From: CBDCVO01 sp965223085
Lineage (GTDB): Bacteria; Pseudomonadota; Gammaproteobacteria; Ga0077536
Direction: 5' to 3'
NCBI GenBank assembly: GCA_965223085.1
Contig: OZ244981.1
Coordinates: 4,030,001-4,094,000 of the forward strand
Length of the DNA: 64,000 bases
The notes beneath the pieces were generated by a model. That model did not search any database. It worked only from the letters and a program-made list of their open reading frames with translations, and was not told the DNA's origin. The position numbers and the translations under genes are program-made. Positions 35,575 to 44,597 of this stretch are shown piece by piece (the first letter of the stretch is position 1; every line of letters begins with the position of its first letter).

Positions 35575-36359
35575 TCAAAAATACTGTCTGATGAGAATGA
35601 GTATGCAACCGAGATGAACAAAGCCAAGATAATTTTCGATTTTGTAGTCATGTCGCGTAATCAATCGACGGAAATTCTGCAGCCAGGCAAACAGTCTTTC
35701 GACTTTCCATCGGCGACGGTAGCGCCGCAGTAAACGGCCGTCCTGAGTCTTCGCTTTCTTTCGATTGCGCTTATGCGGTGCAATCATCTCGATACCTTGT
35801 TCTGCCAATTGCTCGTCCAGCGGATCACTGTCATAGGCGCGATCACCGATCAGTCGCTCGGGGAGTTCGTCCATGAATCGATCAGCGAGCGTTGCCTCGA
35901 CGAGCGTGACTTCGTGGGGCGAAGCAGAGCCAACGCTAACGGCGACAGGAAGACCAGTGCGGTCTGCCACCGCCATGAGCTTCGAACCCTTGCCCCGCTT
36001 AGTTTTCCCAACTCCACAGCCCCCTTTTTGGCACTTGCGAAGGTGCCGTCGATGAAGCATTCCTCGATGTCTATTTGGCCTCGACATCGCAGATCTTCTG
36101 CCAGAGTGCGCAGGATCTTCGACAAGCTGCCATCGTCGACCCATTGCTGGAAACGCCGATGGCAGGTCTGGTACGACGGAAACCGTTCCGGCAGGTCTTT
36201 CCAGCGCGCACCCGATCGCAGAATCCACAAAATACCGTTCAGGACCGCCCGATCCTCGCACCGCGGCCGACCACGGCCGTCTGTGCGGCGTTTCCTCTTC
36301 GGCAGCAGCGGTTCAATCAAGGCCCATTGCTCGTCCTGTAGCTCCTCACGTCGTGGCAT
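35575..36359 (-). CDS. IS5-family transposase made by -1 frameshifting
   Basis: Two overlapping frames make one ~261-residue DDE transposase. The first starts MPRREELQDEQWALIEPLLP (ATG 36359, GGGAG upstream) and carries WKDLPERFPSYQTCHRRFQQW and the first catalytic Asp in FIDGTFASAKKG. The second continues KTKRGKGSKLMAVADRTGLP, LIGDRAYDSDPL (second Asp) and WKVERLFAWLQNFRRL (Glu). The switch is at A AAG GGG (36027-36021). Both frames are undamaged, so the element may be active. Confidence 0.87.
36021..36027 (-). other. -1 ribosomal frameshift heptamer of the IS5 transposase
   Basis: On the coding (minus) strand the zero-frame codons AAG GGG are preceded by A, giving the canonical X XXY YYZ slippery heptamer A AAG GGG inside a longer A5G5 run. 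The next codons after a -1 slip continue the transposase (GCGVGKTKRG). No other join keeps both conserved halves. Confidence 0.7.
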
Positions 36360-36466
36360 CGCTCGCTCCCGCTTATCCAACCGGAAACACAGTACTCCAC
36401 ATCAATCACTTATTCGGTACTTTTGAGACCGCTTCTAGTAAAAAAATACGCTGAACCTATTCAAAC

Positions 36467-37846
36467 TTACGGCCTTTCTACCGCGCCGATCGCGGGAGGA
36501 TCTTTGTACATGCGCCCGAAATAGTCCAAATAATCAAACCTTTTCGATACACCTCGACCAGCCAACGGCGAATTCTCCTTCAAAACGTAGACATACGGTC
36601 CACTCCGCAAGAAGAAAAACGGCCCGAATGCTGGGTTTCGTGCCCTTAGAACCTTCTTCGTTTTAACGTCTCTGACATGAATCCGAACACCTTGAAAACC
36701 GTTGTTGCCCTCGAAAGAATTTTTTGCGTTCAGACTTATGCCGACATCAAAATCGACAATCGCATTGTTTTCAATGATGCTACCTTCCATTACATTTGAT
36801 CGTATTGCGGCCAGCCATTTTTTTCTTTTGCCAAAAATCGTATTGTTGACAACAACGATGTCTGGCCTCTTCACATCAATCCCGAATGATGTCGGTTCGA
36901 TCATAATATTCGACGCAATCAAAAGTCCGCGCCCATGTTTCCCGCTCGTTATCGCAGTCTCTCCCCCTACCACCAAATTTCCCACTACAACCACATTATT
37001 GTTATCGATTAAAAATCCCTGACAATCGCTCGCGTCAGTTGGTGCAAAACATTTATTCCCGGAGAAAAGCCCTCCCTTTTTTCCACCGCTAACGACAAAA
37101 CACTGTTTAACGTCTCTATCTTCATGATGACAGTCGTTGTTTTTCGCAATAAAGTCGGGGCTATTATTTCCAAACTGGATGCAATCACCGGAGTTTTCCC
37201 GTTGAGATACTTTGCTAACTATATTTTCGCTAACAACGCTACTTTTCCCATCTATCCAAATGCCATCGTTAGCGACATTAGTAATCGTGTTTCCTGTAAC
37301 TTGATTTTGTTCACCACGCAAATCAATCGCGTTGCTACGATAGCGACCAAAACCCAACACGTTACGTATTGTGGAGTTCTTAATGATAATTGCCGTAAGT
37401 ACAGCCGGACTACTTTCATATGTGGTGTTTTTAATTCCAACCACCGCACCAGTGCTTTCGCTCGAACCCCATACTTCCAATCCATCGATAGTAATGAACT
37501 TTTTGTCCCGCCCGATCGCTATGGAAACGCGACCAATTTCTGGTGCAATTATTGGTTTTGGCCCGACCCCGTAACTCGCTAAGACGATACGATTCTGGCG
37601 AGTCCCTGATTTGTTTACGCGCACCCCTACTTTGCTAACAGTTCCGGCCTTCTGCCGATAAGTGTTGCCTTTCTTGAAATCTACATTTGACCAAGAACAA
37701 AATGGTTGAGTAATACTCCCGGTTCCAGGGCAATCCCTTGAATTGGGTGCTATGTAGATATCATCACAATAAGCGCTCCAGCCCGTTACTGAAAAAATAA
37801 ATATACAATGGAAGCCAATGAATTTGAGTCCTCTGTGTAGAAGCAT
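36467..37846 (-). CDS. secreted right-handed beta-helix protein
   Basis: A 459-residue protein. The N-terminal hydrophobic stretch (~8-25, FIGFHCIFIFSVTGWSA) is a signal peptide. DDIYIAPNSRDCPGTGS begins a parallel beta-helix with repeated NxITNVANDGIWIDG, SENIVSKV, NNTIFGK and IIENNAIVDFDVGI coils. This fold is shared by polysaccharide lyases, epimerases and surface adhesins. No catalytic signature is recognised. In the exopolysaccharide operon, after the polymerase gene, it may trim or modify the polymer in the periplasm; this is inference from context. Confidence 0.75.
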   Translation of the reverse strand: MLLHRGLKFIGFHCIFIFSVTGWSAYCDDIYIAPNSRDCPGTGSITQPFCSWSNVDFKKGNTYRQKAGTVSKVGVRVNKSGTRQNRIVLASYGVGPKPIIAPEIGRVSIAIGRDKKFITIDGLEVWGSSESTGAVVGIKNTTYESSPAVLTAIIIKNSTIRNVLGFGRYRSNAIDLRGEQNQVTGNTITNVANDGIWIDGKSSVVSENIVSKVSQRENSGDCIQFGNNSPDFIAKNNDCHHEDRDVKQCFVVSGGKKGGLFSGNKCFAPTDASDCQGFLIDNNNVVVVGNLVVGGETAITSGKHGRGLLIASNIMIEPTSFGIDVKRPDIVVVNNTIFGKRKKWLAAIRSNVMEGSIIENNAIVDFDVGISLNAKNSFEGNNGFQGVRIHVRDVKTKKVLRARNPAFGPFFFLRSGPYVYVLKENSPLAGRGVSKRFDYLDYFGRMYKDPPAIGAVERP

Positions 37847-38042
37847 TGTGAATCGAGTCGGTGCGGGAATCAGGCAATGAATCCGGTTGGCTACCTCACC
37901 GAGCTGAATGAATTAGTTCTTAATTCCATTTACCACAAAGTTTTATAAGAAAAAATTAAACACGAGACTGCACTCGACGAAGTTTTATATCACTGGGCGC
38001 CTTATATATTGTCCTTTTGCTCAAGTCCAGTATTGATGAATA

Positions 38043-39269
38043 CTATCCCGTGAGCAAATTCGCGTATTTAGATCGTTGGGTATTGTGTTTTCTCGCGATA
38101 GCAGTACCTTCCGTTGGGGATACTATGGCAAAAAGAAAAATCAAACTTGTCGGATTGCCCACGTTGATCAGATATCTTTCAAAGATCGCAACAAACAAAT
38201 ACCCAACAACTAATCCCGTTAAAACGTAACGTGCTCGTGCTTCGCTACTGCCTGAATGTAACGACCCGCGCACCAACTGTCTCAATCCGATGAACACCCC
38301 ACTCACAAATGCTAAAAAGCCGAATAACCCGATTTCAGCTAAAAGAGCTAAGTAGCCGTTGTGTGATGATGAAGCGATTTCAATTAGATCGCTGTGCGCC
38401 CGAAATCCAACACCAATTATTGGACTGCTGTAGAATAAATCTAACGTGGCAGACCAAGCATGAATTCTGCCCGTTGCACCGGTACCAAGCCCACGATACG
38501 GGTCGTTAAAGCGGAAAAACTCCTCTGCAGCCCATTCCCAGCCGGTATACGTATACACGGCCATCAAGGCCATTACGGATATTCCAAGCACCCAAAGGGA
38601 GCGCGCAGCACCGCCACGTTCTCGCCAAAAAAAAGCTTGGATAACCACAATCCCCAAAATCAATCCAATCCCTGCTGCCCTGGATTGAGTAAAAAACAGA
38701 ATCACAAAAACCGCACTCAATACAGCGCTTCTGATTACTAACGGCTTGATACAAAAGGACGCGATTCCGGAAGACAAGCACAAGAACCCGATTGTATTCG
38801 GACTAAATAAGATCTCGGTACCATGGCCCAAGCGGGTGCCGGGTTCGTATATCTGCATTGCGATAATACAGAGCGACGTGGCCGATATAACACTATAGAT
38901 TGCTAGTGCGGTAGCTATTTCTTCCCAAGCTAATTTCTTACGCAAACTCTGACATACCCACAACGTCACGATGGTGAGAAGAACGTACGCGGCAGAGCGA
39001 TATGGGGCAACGGTTACAATAAGCGAGAGAAACGAAAACATGAAGAAAATAACAAAAGCGTAGAATTGCATAGGCTGAATCTGCGAATGTCTGCCATTAC
39101 TTCTAAAAATTAAGACGAATACCGGCCACAGCAACGCGATCAGAGTTACGAATCCGCCCTGAATGGATTCCTCAATGTCCCTAAACCGAACCCACAAGAA
39201 AATAACCATAAATCCGCCGATCCATAGTGCGAATAGAATGGTCTCTAACGATTGCCTAAATAATCGCAT
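38043..39269 (-). CDS. O-antigen ligase/polymerase family protein (Wzy-like)
   Basis: A 408-residue integral membrane protein with about ten to twelve hydrophobic segments. The periplasmic loop GTGATGRIHAWSATLDLF, then SSPIIGVGF and ASSSHNGYLALLAEIGLFGF (the conserved His-Asn region), is the Wzy_C/O-antigen ligase signature. In a locus with a flippase, Wzz and Wza, polymerisation of lipid-linked repeats is the likely role. It lies 13 bp after the flippase gene. A 196-bp stretch without a gene separates it from the beta-helix gene. Confidence 0.82.
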   Translation of the reverse strand: MRLFRQSLETILFALWIGGFMVIFLWVRFRDIEESIQGGFVTLIALLWPVFVLIFRSNGRHSQIQPMQFYAFVIFFMFSFLSLIVTVAPYRSAAYVLLTIVTLWVCQSLRKKLAWEEIATALAIYSVISATSLCIIAMQIYEPGTRLGHGTEILFSPNTIGFLCLSSGIASFCIKPLVIRSAVLSAVFVILFFTQSRAAGIGLILGIVVIQAFFWRERGGAARSLWVLGISVMALMAVYTYTGWEWAAEEFFRFNDPYRGLGTGATGRIHAWSATLDLFYSSPIIGVGFRAHSDLIEIASSSHNGYLALLAEIGLFGFLAFVSGVFIGLRQLVRGSLHSGSSEARARYVLTGLVVGYLFVAIFERYLINVGNPTSLIFLFAIVSPTEGTAIARKHNTQRSKYANLLTG

Positions 39270-39282
39270 CTTTGAGAAAAAA

Positions 39283-40590
39283 CTAGTGTTGTGCCTTTCG
39301 GAGTAGCCTTGAAATTAGCGCGGCAGTTGCTAACACGGAAACAGCAATCGACATTAAAGAAAAATGTGCGATCGCTGTTACATTTGAGGGACCATACACG
39401 AAAACTAAAGATATGAATGTACCGATTCTAATTACTTGTGTAAGAACGGATATATTGTAATTCGAAACAGAAAAAGCTGCGTTCCTTAGCAACCTCGAGA
39501 TACTGCGAAATGGCAAGGTCCAAACAAGAATTTGAAATATTTCCGCCGTGCGTTCTGCGTCATCGAGCCCAAATTCTCCGCGCACAAAAACCGCTTCTAC
39601 CAAGGCTTCTGAGAAAATTGCCAAAACAAGTGTGAAAATTAGCACCCCAACAACCAGCACGAGTGATATCCGCATAAGAAACCTGCGTGCTGAAATCACA
39701 TCTTCAGAAAAGGAACGAACGAGCTTCGGATACAAAACAGTAACGATTGGGTTCACCAATAGCGCTGTGGGCATTGCTGTTAACGACGAGGCATAAAAAA
39801 ATGCGGAGACAGATCCTTCTCCGAATCGTGACATGAACCCTCGTTCAACAACCATGGAAGCTTGCAATAGAGCTTCTGCCAACAGCACGATTCCAATCGT
39901 GCTCAATAACCATTTGGTATGAGAGAAAAAGCTAAGCCCTATCTGTGTGGTTCTCTGTGGTGAAGAAATTCTACCTCTTAATGCTATAGTTGCAACAAAC
40001 AGCGCCGCAGCGCTTCCACCTATGTAACCTAACGGCAATGCAAACGTTCCTAATATATCCGAAAATATCACTACACTTACGATTGCGCCGATAGAGACGA
40101 TACCACCGGTCGCAAATGTCATGGAGAAACGACCCATATTTGCCAAAGCCCCTCTCAAGGGACCACTAAGACTCGTCATGCATGCGGCAAGAAGCATCCC
40201 CGCCAGACATACTGTCGCCCCATCAATCATATGATTCGTAAAATCAGGGAACACGAAAGACAAAAGCAGATTAAATACGCCGACTGTAATCGTGACCGCA
40301 AACAGGTTTAGAATAGCAATTCCACGTAAGTACCGTGCTACCTCCAGAGCAGATTTTTTTTTATCGGTTATTGACGCCGTTTTGGAAATAAATACGGCCT
40401 CTGACGCTGCAGCCGATTGCGTACCGAGAAGTGTATATATACCAAATACAGCGGCATATGCGTCGAGTTCGGCGCTTATGCCGTAATGGGCAGCAACAAC
40501 GAGTTCCCTAACGAAACCAAGACCAACCACGCCAACACTTAGGAATGAATATGTGGCTAGCTTATCCAAACGGCTAGCGAACGGAGTCAC
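39283..40590 (-). CDS. MurJ/MviN-like lipid-linked oligosaccharide flippase
   Basis: A 435-residue membrane protein with ~13 hydrophobic segments and MviN-type blocks: SVGVVGLGFVRELVVAAHYG at the N-terminus, SLSGPLRGALANMGRFSM in the middle, and ALVEAVFVRGEFGLDDAERT in the second half. It should flip the undecaprenyl-linked repeat unit across the inner membrane, acting as the Wzx of this pathway. It is followed immediately by the Wzy-like gene, and 90 bp of non-coding sequence lies upstream. Confidence 0.82.
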   Translation of the reverse strand: MTPFASRLDKLATYSFLSVGVVGLGFVRELVVAAHYGISAELDAYAAVFGIYTLLGTQSAAASEAVFISKTASITDKKKSALEVARYLRGIAILNLFAVTITVGVFNLLLSFVFPDFTNHMIDGATVCLAGMLLAACMTSLSGPLRGALANMGRFSMTFATGGIVSIGAIVSVVIFSDILGTFALPLGYIGGSAAALFVATIALRGRISSPQRTTQIGLSFFSHTKWLLSTIGIVLLAEALLQASMVVERGFMSRFGEGSVSAFFYASSLTAMPTALLVNPIVTVLYPKLVRSFSEDVISARRFLMRISLVLVVGVLIFTLVLAIFSEALVEAVFVRGEFGLDDAERTAEIFQILVWTLPFRSISRLLRNAAFSVSNYNISVLTQVIRIGTFISLVFVYGPSNVTAIAHFSLMSIAVSVLATAALISRLLRKAQH

Positions 40591-40680
40591 AGCGGTAAAT
40601 CACCACTTACGAACGTAATGTCCGATAGTAATCAGATAATTAGATTTAAAAAACTTCGACACACGACGAACGCCATCACC

Positions 40681-41784
40681 TCAGCCTATGACTTCGACTA
40701 TGCGAGTGGCCGAGCTTCCATCCCACATTTTAGGCCGAGAAGCCCTACGAACATCGCTTCGCCCATCTAACTCGGCAACGACACCCATTATGGCCTCGGG
40801 ATCTATTCCGACTACCGTGTTTGTGCCCTCCTCAACAGTTATCGGTCGTTCAGTGTTCTGTCTGATCGTTACACACTGAACACCCAAGGCGGTTGTCTCT
40901 TCCTGCAAACCACCGCTGTCGGTGAAAACAACCTTGGCATCTTTCCAAAGATTCAGAAATTCCATGTAAGGCAACGACGTTGTTACCACGATCTCATCAG
41001 GTAGATTTATGTCGAACTTCTCAATATTCTTTGCAGTGCGGGGGTGCACCGAAAATATCAAGGGCAATTCGCGAGAAATATTCATAAGTGCACCGAGTAT
41101 ACCTTCAAGCACGTTCGGCTCGTCGACGTTTGAAGGGCGATGCAAGGTCACAACGCCGTAGTCCCGGTATTTTTCTTTCAGCGCGTTTGATGGAAAGACG
41201 CTGGTATCGATTTTTTTGAGTTTTCTCACTTGATAAAACAAATTGTCGATCATGACATGGCCGACAAAATGGATGTTCTCCTTGGGTTTCCCTTCTTTAA
41301 GCAAGTTATCGACGCCGCTTTGTTCGGTCACAAAAAATAAATCCGTAATCGAATCCGTAACGATGCGATTGATCTCTTCAGGCATACCCATGTCACCGCT
41401 ACGCAAGCCCGCCTCGACATGAGCAACTTGCACGCCGAGTTTTTTTGCTACGATTGCGCAGGCAAGGGTCGAATTCACATCCCCCACCACCATCACGATA
41501 TCCGGGAGGTCGTTCGCACACACTTGCTCGAACTTGACCATGATTTTCGCAGTTTGTTCGGCATGCGATCCGCTGCCGACTTCGAGATGATAATGGGGTT
41601 TGGGAATTTCAAGTTCTTCAAAAAAAACGTCCGACATTTCACGGTCGTAATGTTGGCCGGTGTGCACCAAGCGATAATCGAATCTATCCGCATGTTTTTC
41701 TAACTCACGAATGATCGGTGCGATTTTCATGAAATTCGGACGCGCGCCCGCGATCAACATGATTTTCTTTTTAGTAGTATTCAT
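40681..41784 (-). CDS. wecB: UDP-N-acetylglucosamine 2-epimerase (non-hydrolysing)
   Basis: A 367-residue GT-B-like epimerase making UDP-ManNAc from UDP-GlcNAc. It has MLIAGARPNFMKIAPIIREL at the N-terminus, VHTGQHYDREMSDVFF, VVGDVNSTLACAIVAKKLG, HVEAGLRSGDMGMPEEINR, VVTLHRPSNVDEP and FTDSGGLQEETTALGVQCVT. Normal length. It supplies ManNAc for the repeat unit. No UDP-ManNAc dehydrogenase (wecC) gene was seen nearby. Confidence 0.93.
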   Translation of the reverse strand: MNTTKKKIMLIAGARPNFMKIAPIIRELEKHADRFDYRLVHTGQHYDREMSDVFFEELEIPKPHYHLEVGSGSHAEQTAKIMVKFEQVCANDLPDIVMVVGDVNSTLACAIVAKKLGVQVAHVEAGLRSGDMGMPEEINRIVTDSITDLFFVTEQSGVDNLLKEGKPKENIHFVGHVMIDNLFYQVRKLKKIDTSVFPSNALKEKYRDYGVVTLHRPSNVDEPNVLEGILGALMNISRELPLIFSVHPRTAKNIEKFDINLPDEIVVTTSLPYMEFLNLWKDAKVVFTDSGGLQEETTALGVQCVTIRQNTERPITVEEGTNTVVGIDPEAIMGVVAELDGRSDVRRASRPKMWDGSSATRIVEVIG

Positions 41785-41997
41785 GAGAGCTTCGTGGCGG
41801 GCAACTCCGTCACCTGCGTTTCTTAAGGATGATCCCTACATTAGCAAGGATCGCGTTAAACCACGCCCCCTTGCCGTACCGTGTTTTTTACTGGGTCCCG
41901 GATCCGGTACCCCGGACCACGAGCCGGAGCGGGGACGACGCCGGGGGCCAATCTCGGCACCGTGCCTCAAGCCGCGGGCCGCGACCAAAAGCGGCCG

Positions 41998-42810
41998 TCA
42001 GTAGTATGTCGAGATTTTCTCGTCCGAGGCGTTCAATACGGTACCGATTATCGGCACGTTCTTCAGGATCTGCATCGCATGCTCGAGTTCGTCTCGCCTA
42101 CTTTTAGCGTCTCGCAATACGAGCAGAAACGCGTCGACGTGGGGGGCGAATGACAAGGCATCATCGGTCGCGAGTATGGGGGGCAGATCAAACAAGACCA
42201 AGCGTGCGGGGTAACGCGATTTCAGCTCTTGCACGAACTGCCCCATGTTGGGTGAGGCGAGGATCTCCGATGAATTCTCTATGACCTTGGCCCCCGGCAT
42301 CAGCACCAGACGGTCGATACTGGGGTTGAGCAGCACGTCCTCCACGTCCACGCCGTCGACCAAGTGATCACCGATCCCATATTCTGGATGCAGACCGAAA
42401 TACTTATGCACACTAGGATTGCGCAAGTCCAAATCTACCAACAGCACGGTATGATGTAATTCACGGGCAAGGCTGATCGCTAAGTTAACGGCCGTAAGCG
42501 TCTTCCCATCACCGGGTCCGGGGCTAGTGATCGCTAAAGTATTCCAAGCTTGAGCCACCATGCGCTGCAAAACTTGCGTGCGCAACATCTTGTACGCGGT
42601 CAGACCTTCTCGATCATCGTCGCCGTATATGACGCGATGTTCGCGCAAATGCCGGGGATTTATTTCCGCGACACGCGTTTGCGAGTACTCGATGTCATGC
42701 TTAGCTAAGGGGATCACACCGCTTTCGCGTCGCTTAGAACGCAATGCGGGTTTCGTGGCTGACCCGCGTTCGGCTTGGGCTTTCTCTAGGGCCTTTTTAA
42801 TTCGTTCCAT
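41998..42810 (-). CDS. XrtA-associated tyrosine autokinase (BY-kinase)
   Basis: A 270-residue cytosolic BY-kinase. Walker A is SPGPGDGKTLTAVNLAISLA (~95), Walker A' is VLLVDLDLRNPSVHKYFGL (~120) and Walker B is ARLVLFDLPPILATDDAL (~205). The C-terminus ends STYY, a minimal tyrosine tail. It corresponds to the separate kinase partner of Wzz-like proteins in XrtA loci, which controls polymer length and export by phosphorylation cycling. It is 36 bp downstream of the chain-length gene. The 213 bp after it hold no gene but are very GC-rich. Confidence 0.88.
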   Translation of the reverse strand: MERIKKALEKAQAERGSATKPALRSKRRESGVIPLAKHDIEYSQTRVAEINPRHLREHRVIYGDDDREGLTAYKMLRTQVLQRMVAQAWNTLAITSPGPGDGKTLTAVNLAISLARELHHTVLLVDLDLRNPSVHKYFGLHPEYGIGDHLVDGVDVEDVLLNPSIDRLVLMPGAKVIENSSEILASPNMGQFVQELKSRYPARLVLFDLPPILATDDALSFAPHVDAFLLVLRDAKSRRDELEHAMQILKNVPIIGTVLNASDEKISTYY

Positions 42811-42845
42811 TTAATTTGCAACCTATTATTCCGCCCCCGTTGAAA

Positions 42846-44597
42846 CTAGAATCCGAGCACCCGCAATGCCTGGTAAAACAACACATCTAGTGGTCGAAAT
42901 AAAAAATGAATTGCCACGGCCGCGACAATTAACGCGGCTAGTACCGCGAGAACGAATAAGGCGCGCCGGCGAAACTTACGCGCGCGTGCTGCCTTGGTGT
43001 CAATATTTGGGATCACCGCCAAGGGCGGTACGCCTAGCACGCGTGTAATACCGGTACGACCGTAGATCCGATTGTCGACCGACTCAGCTATCGCGCCCAC
43101 GCCCACACCGCCAGCCGCCGATAGCACCGCGCCCAAGAACCCGATCGCGAGCCGGTTTGGTTTGTCGGGTTCTTCGGGGATCAACGGCGGCTCGATCAAG
43201 GTAAAGCGTTCACCCTTCTGCCCCGACTCCAAGCTCTTGGCAAATTCTGCTTCTTGCTTCTTCGCGAGTACTTCTTGGTACTTCGCCACAGCGTTTTCGT
43301 AATCGCGGCTTAACGTACGGTATTCTCGCTCCACCTGAGGTGTCGCGGTGAGGCGCTGTTCGAGTTCATCGATCTTCGCGCGCAACGCCACCTTTTGCGC
43401 TTGCAAGGCGCGAATATCTGCGCGTGTTGCATCCAAACGCGCCTGCAGTTGAATATAAGCAGGGTTGTCTGGCGGGCCAACGACCGGCGGCGTATAGTTT
43501 GCGTTGCGCGTCGCCTTTAATTGCCGTTCCACGGAGGTCAGCTCCCGATTCAGGCGCTTGACATCGGGATGGTCCGATGAGTATTTCTCTCGTACGCGGG
43601 CGAGCTCTGCTTGGAGCTGGTTACGCCGCAGAATGATCTCTGAATTCGACGTCGCACCTCCTACCTGCGCGCGCAAGGATTGGATTTCTTTGCGCATTGC
43701 GATCACATCCGGATGGTTTTCGCCGTAGCGTGCAGCCAGGGGAATGAATTCAGATTCGAGCACCTTTAATTGATCGGCCGGCCCCAGAATACGCTGTCCG
43801 GTTTCGGAATAAAGCTGCGATGTCGGTTGTTGTTGTGCCAGTTCCGATTCGAGGTAGACGCGCTGTTGCTCCAGCGATCGGATCTGATTATCCACCTGGA
43901 TCAAATCCTGCTCACGGCTGTTCATCAACTGCAGATTGAGGTTGGTCAATTCGGGCAAACGATCCACATTGCCCTCTTTGAATTCCGCGAGCGCTGTCTC
44001 CAAGCTCGCCACTTCCGCGCCCAGGCGATCGGCTTCGGTGGTCAGAAAAGTCAAGGTTTCTTCCGCGGTCTCGGTTCGTTGCTTTAGATTTTCGTTTAAG
44101 AACAAAGACACGAGCTCGTTGGCCACCCGCTGCGCTAAGTCAGGACTTTCATTCTCGTAGGCCAGCTCAAATGCTATCGTCGCTTTCGTTGGTCGGCCGC
44201 TGCGTTGGTCGACAACATCGGCGCTAATCGGCTCTAAGGTGATATCTTCACGCATTTCTTCGAGAACGATTTCTAGCGGATCCGCTTCGCGCTCGTCCGT
44301 ATAGAGGTCATACTTCTCGATGATGTCGCTGAGGTTAGACGTCGTTAACACCCGTTGCGCAATGATCTGGATGCGTTGATCCGCGTAACTCGTCACCAAT
44401 GAACGCACGAGATCTTGCGGGATCTCCTGTTGTTCGATGAGGATCACCGCGCGCGACTTATAAATCGCCGGCAAACCCAAAGCGAGCAATAAAGCTAATA
44501 AAATCAAACCCAGCGCGATGCCTAATCCCAATGGCAAACGGCGCCGAATGGCCTCTATCATGCTCGTTTCAACAACAGCTGCTTCTTCCATCACCAT
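42846..44597 (-). CDS. XrtA system polysaccharide chain-length determinant (Wzz-like)
   Basis: A 583-residue inner-membrane polysaccharide co-polymerase. The first membrane helix is at ~25-45 (GLGIALGLILLALLLALGLP). A Wzz domain follows (AVILIEQQEIPQDLVRSLV), then a long periplasmic coiled coil (~150-430) and a GNVR-type segment (PQVEREYRTLSRDYENAVAK, QEVLAKKQEAEFAKSLESGQ). Proline-rich LIEPPLIPEEPDKPNR precedes the second helix, and there is a further hydrophobic end. It has no kinase domain; the next gene supplies it. It overlaps the outer-membrane protein gene by 7 bp. Confidence 0.88.
   Translation of the reverse strand: MVMEEAAVVETSMIEAIRRRLPLGLGIALGLILLALLLALGLPAIYKSRAVILIEQQEIPQDLVRSLVTSYADQRIQIIAQRVLTTSNLSDIIEKYDLYTDEREADPLEIVLEEMREDITLEPISADVVDQRSGRPTKATIAFELAYENESPDLAQRVANELVSLFLNENLKQRTETAEETLTFLTTEADRLGAEVASLETALAEFKEGNVDRLPELTNLNLQLMNSREQDLIQVDNQIRSLEQQRVYLESELAQQQPTSQLYSETGQRILGPADQLKVLESEFIPLAARYGENHPDVIAMRKEIQSLRAQVGGATSNSEIILRRNQLQAELARVREKYSSDHPDVKRLNRELTSVERQLKATRNANYTPPVVGPPDNPAYIQLQARLDATRADIRALQAQKVALRAKIDELEQRLTATPQVEREYRTLSRDYENAVAKYQEVLAKKQEAEFAKSLESGQKGERFTLIEPPLIPEEPDKPNRLAIGFLGAVLSAAGGVGVGAIAESVDNRIYGRTGITRVLGVPPLAVIPNIDTKAARARKFRRRALFVLAVLAALIVAAVAIHFLFRPLDVLFYQALRVLGF

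Larger units (their letters stand above)
35566..36435 (-). mobile_element. IS5-family (IS427-type) element, TA duplication
   Basis: An 870-bp element with ~20-bp inverted repeats beginning GAAGCGGTCTCAAAA at both ends, flanked by TA at 35564-35565 and 36436-36437. It lies between the beta-helix gene and the start codon of the WcaI-like gene, inside the exopolysaccharide operon. The transposase reads in the operon direction. Confidence 0.87.

Noticed and set aside
41785..41997. Gene in the GC-rich gap between wecB and the tyrosine kinase gene
   Set aside because: Open frames there have no start signal, motif or coding bias. It is treated as non-coding.
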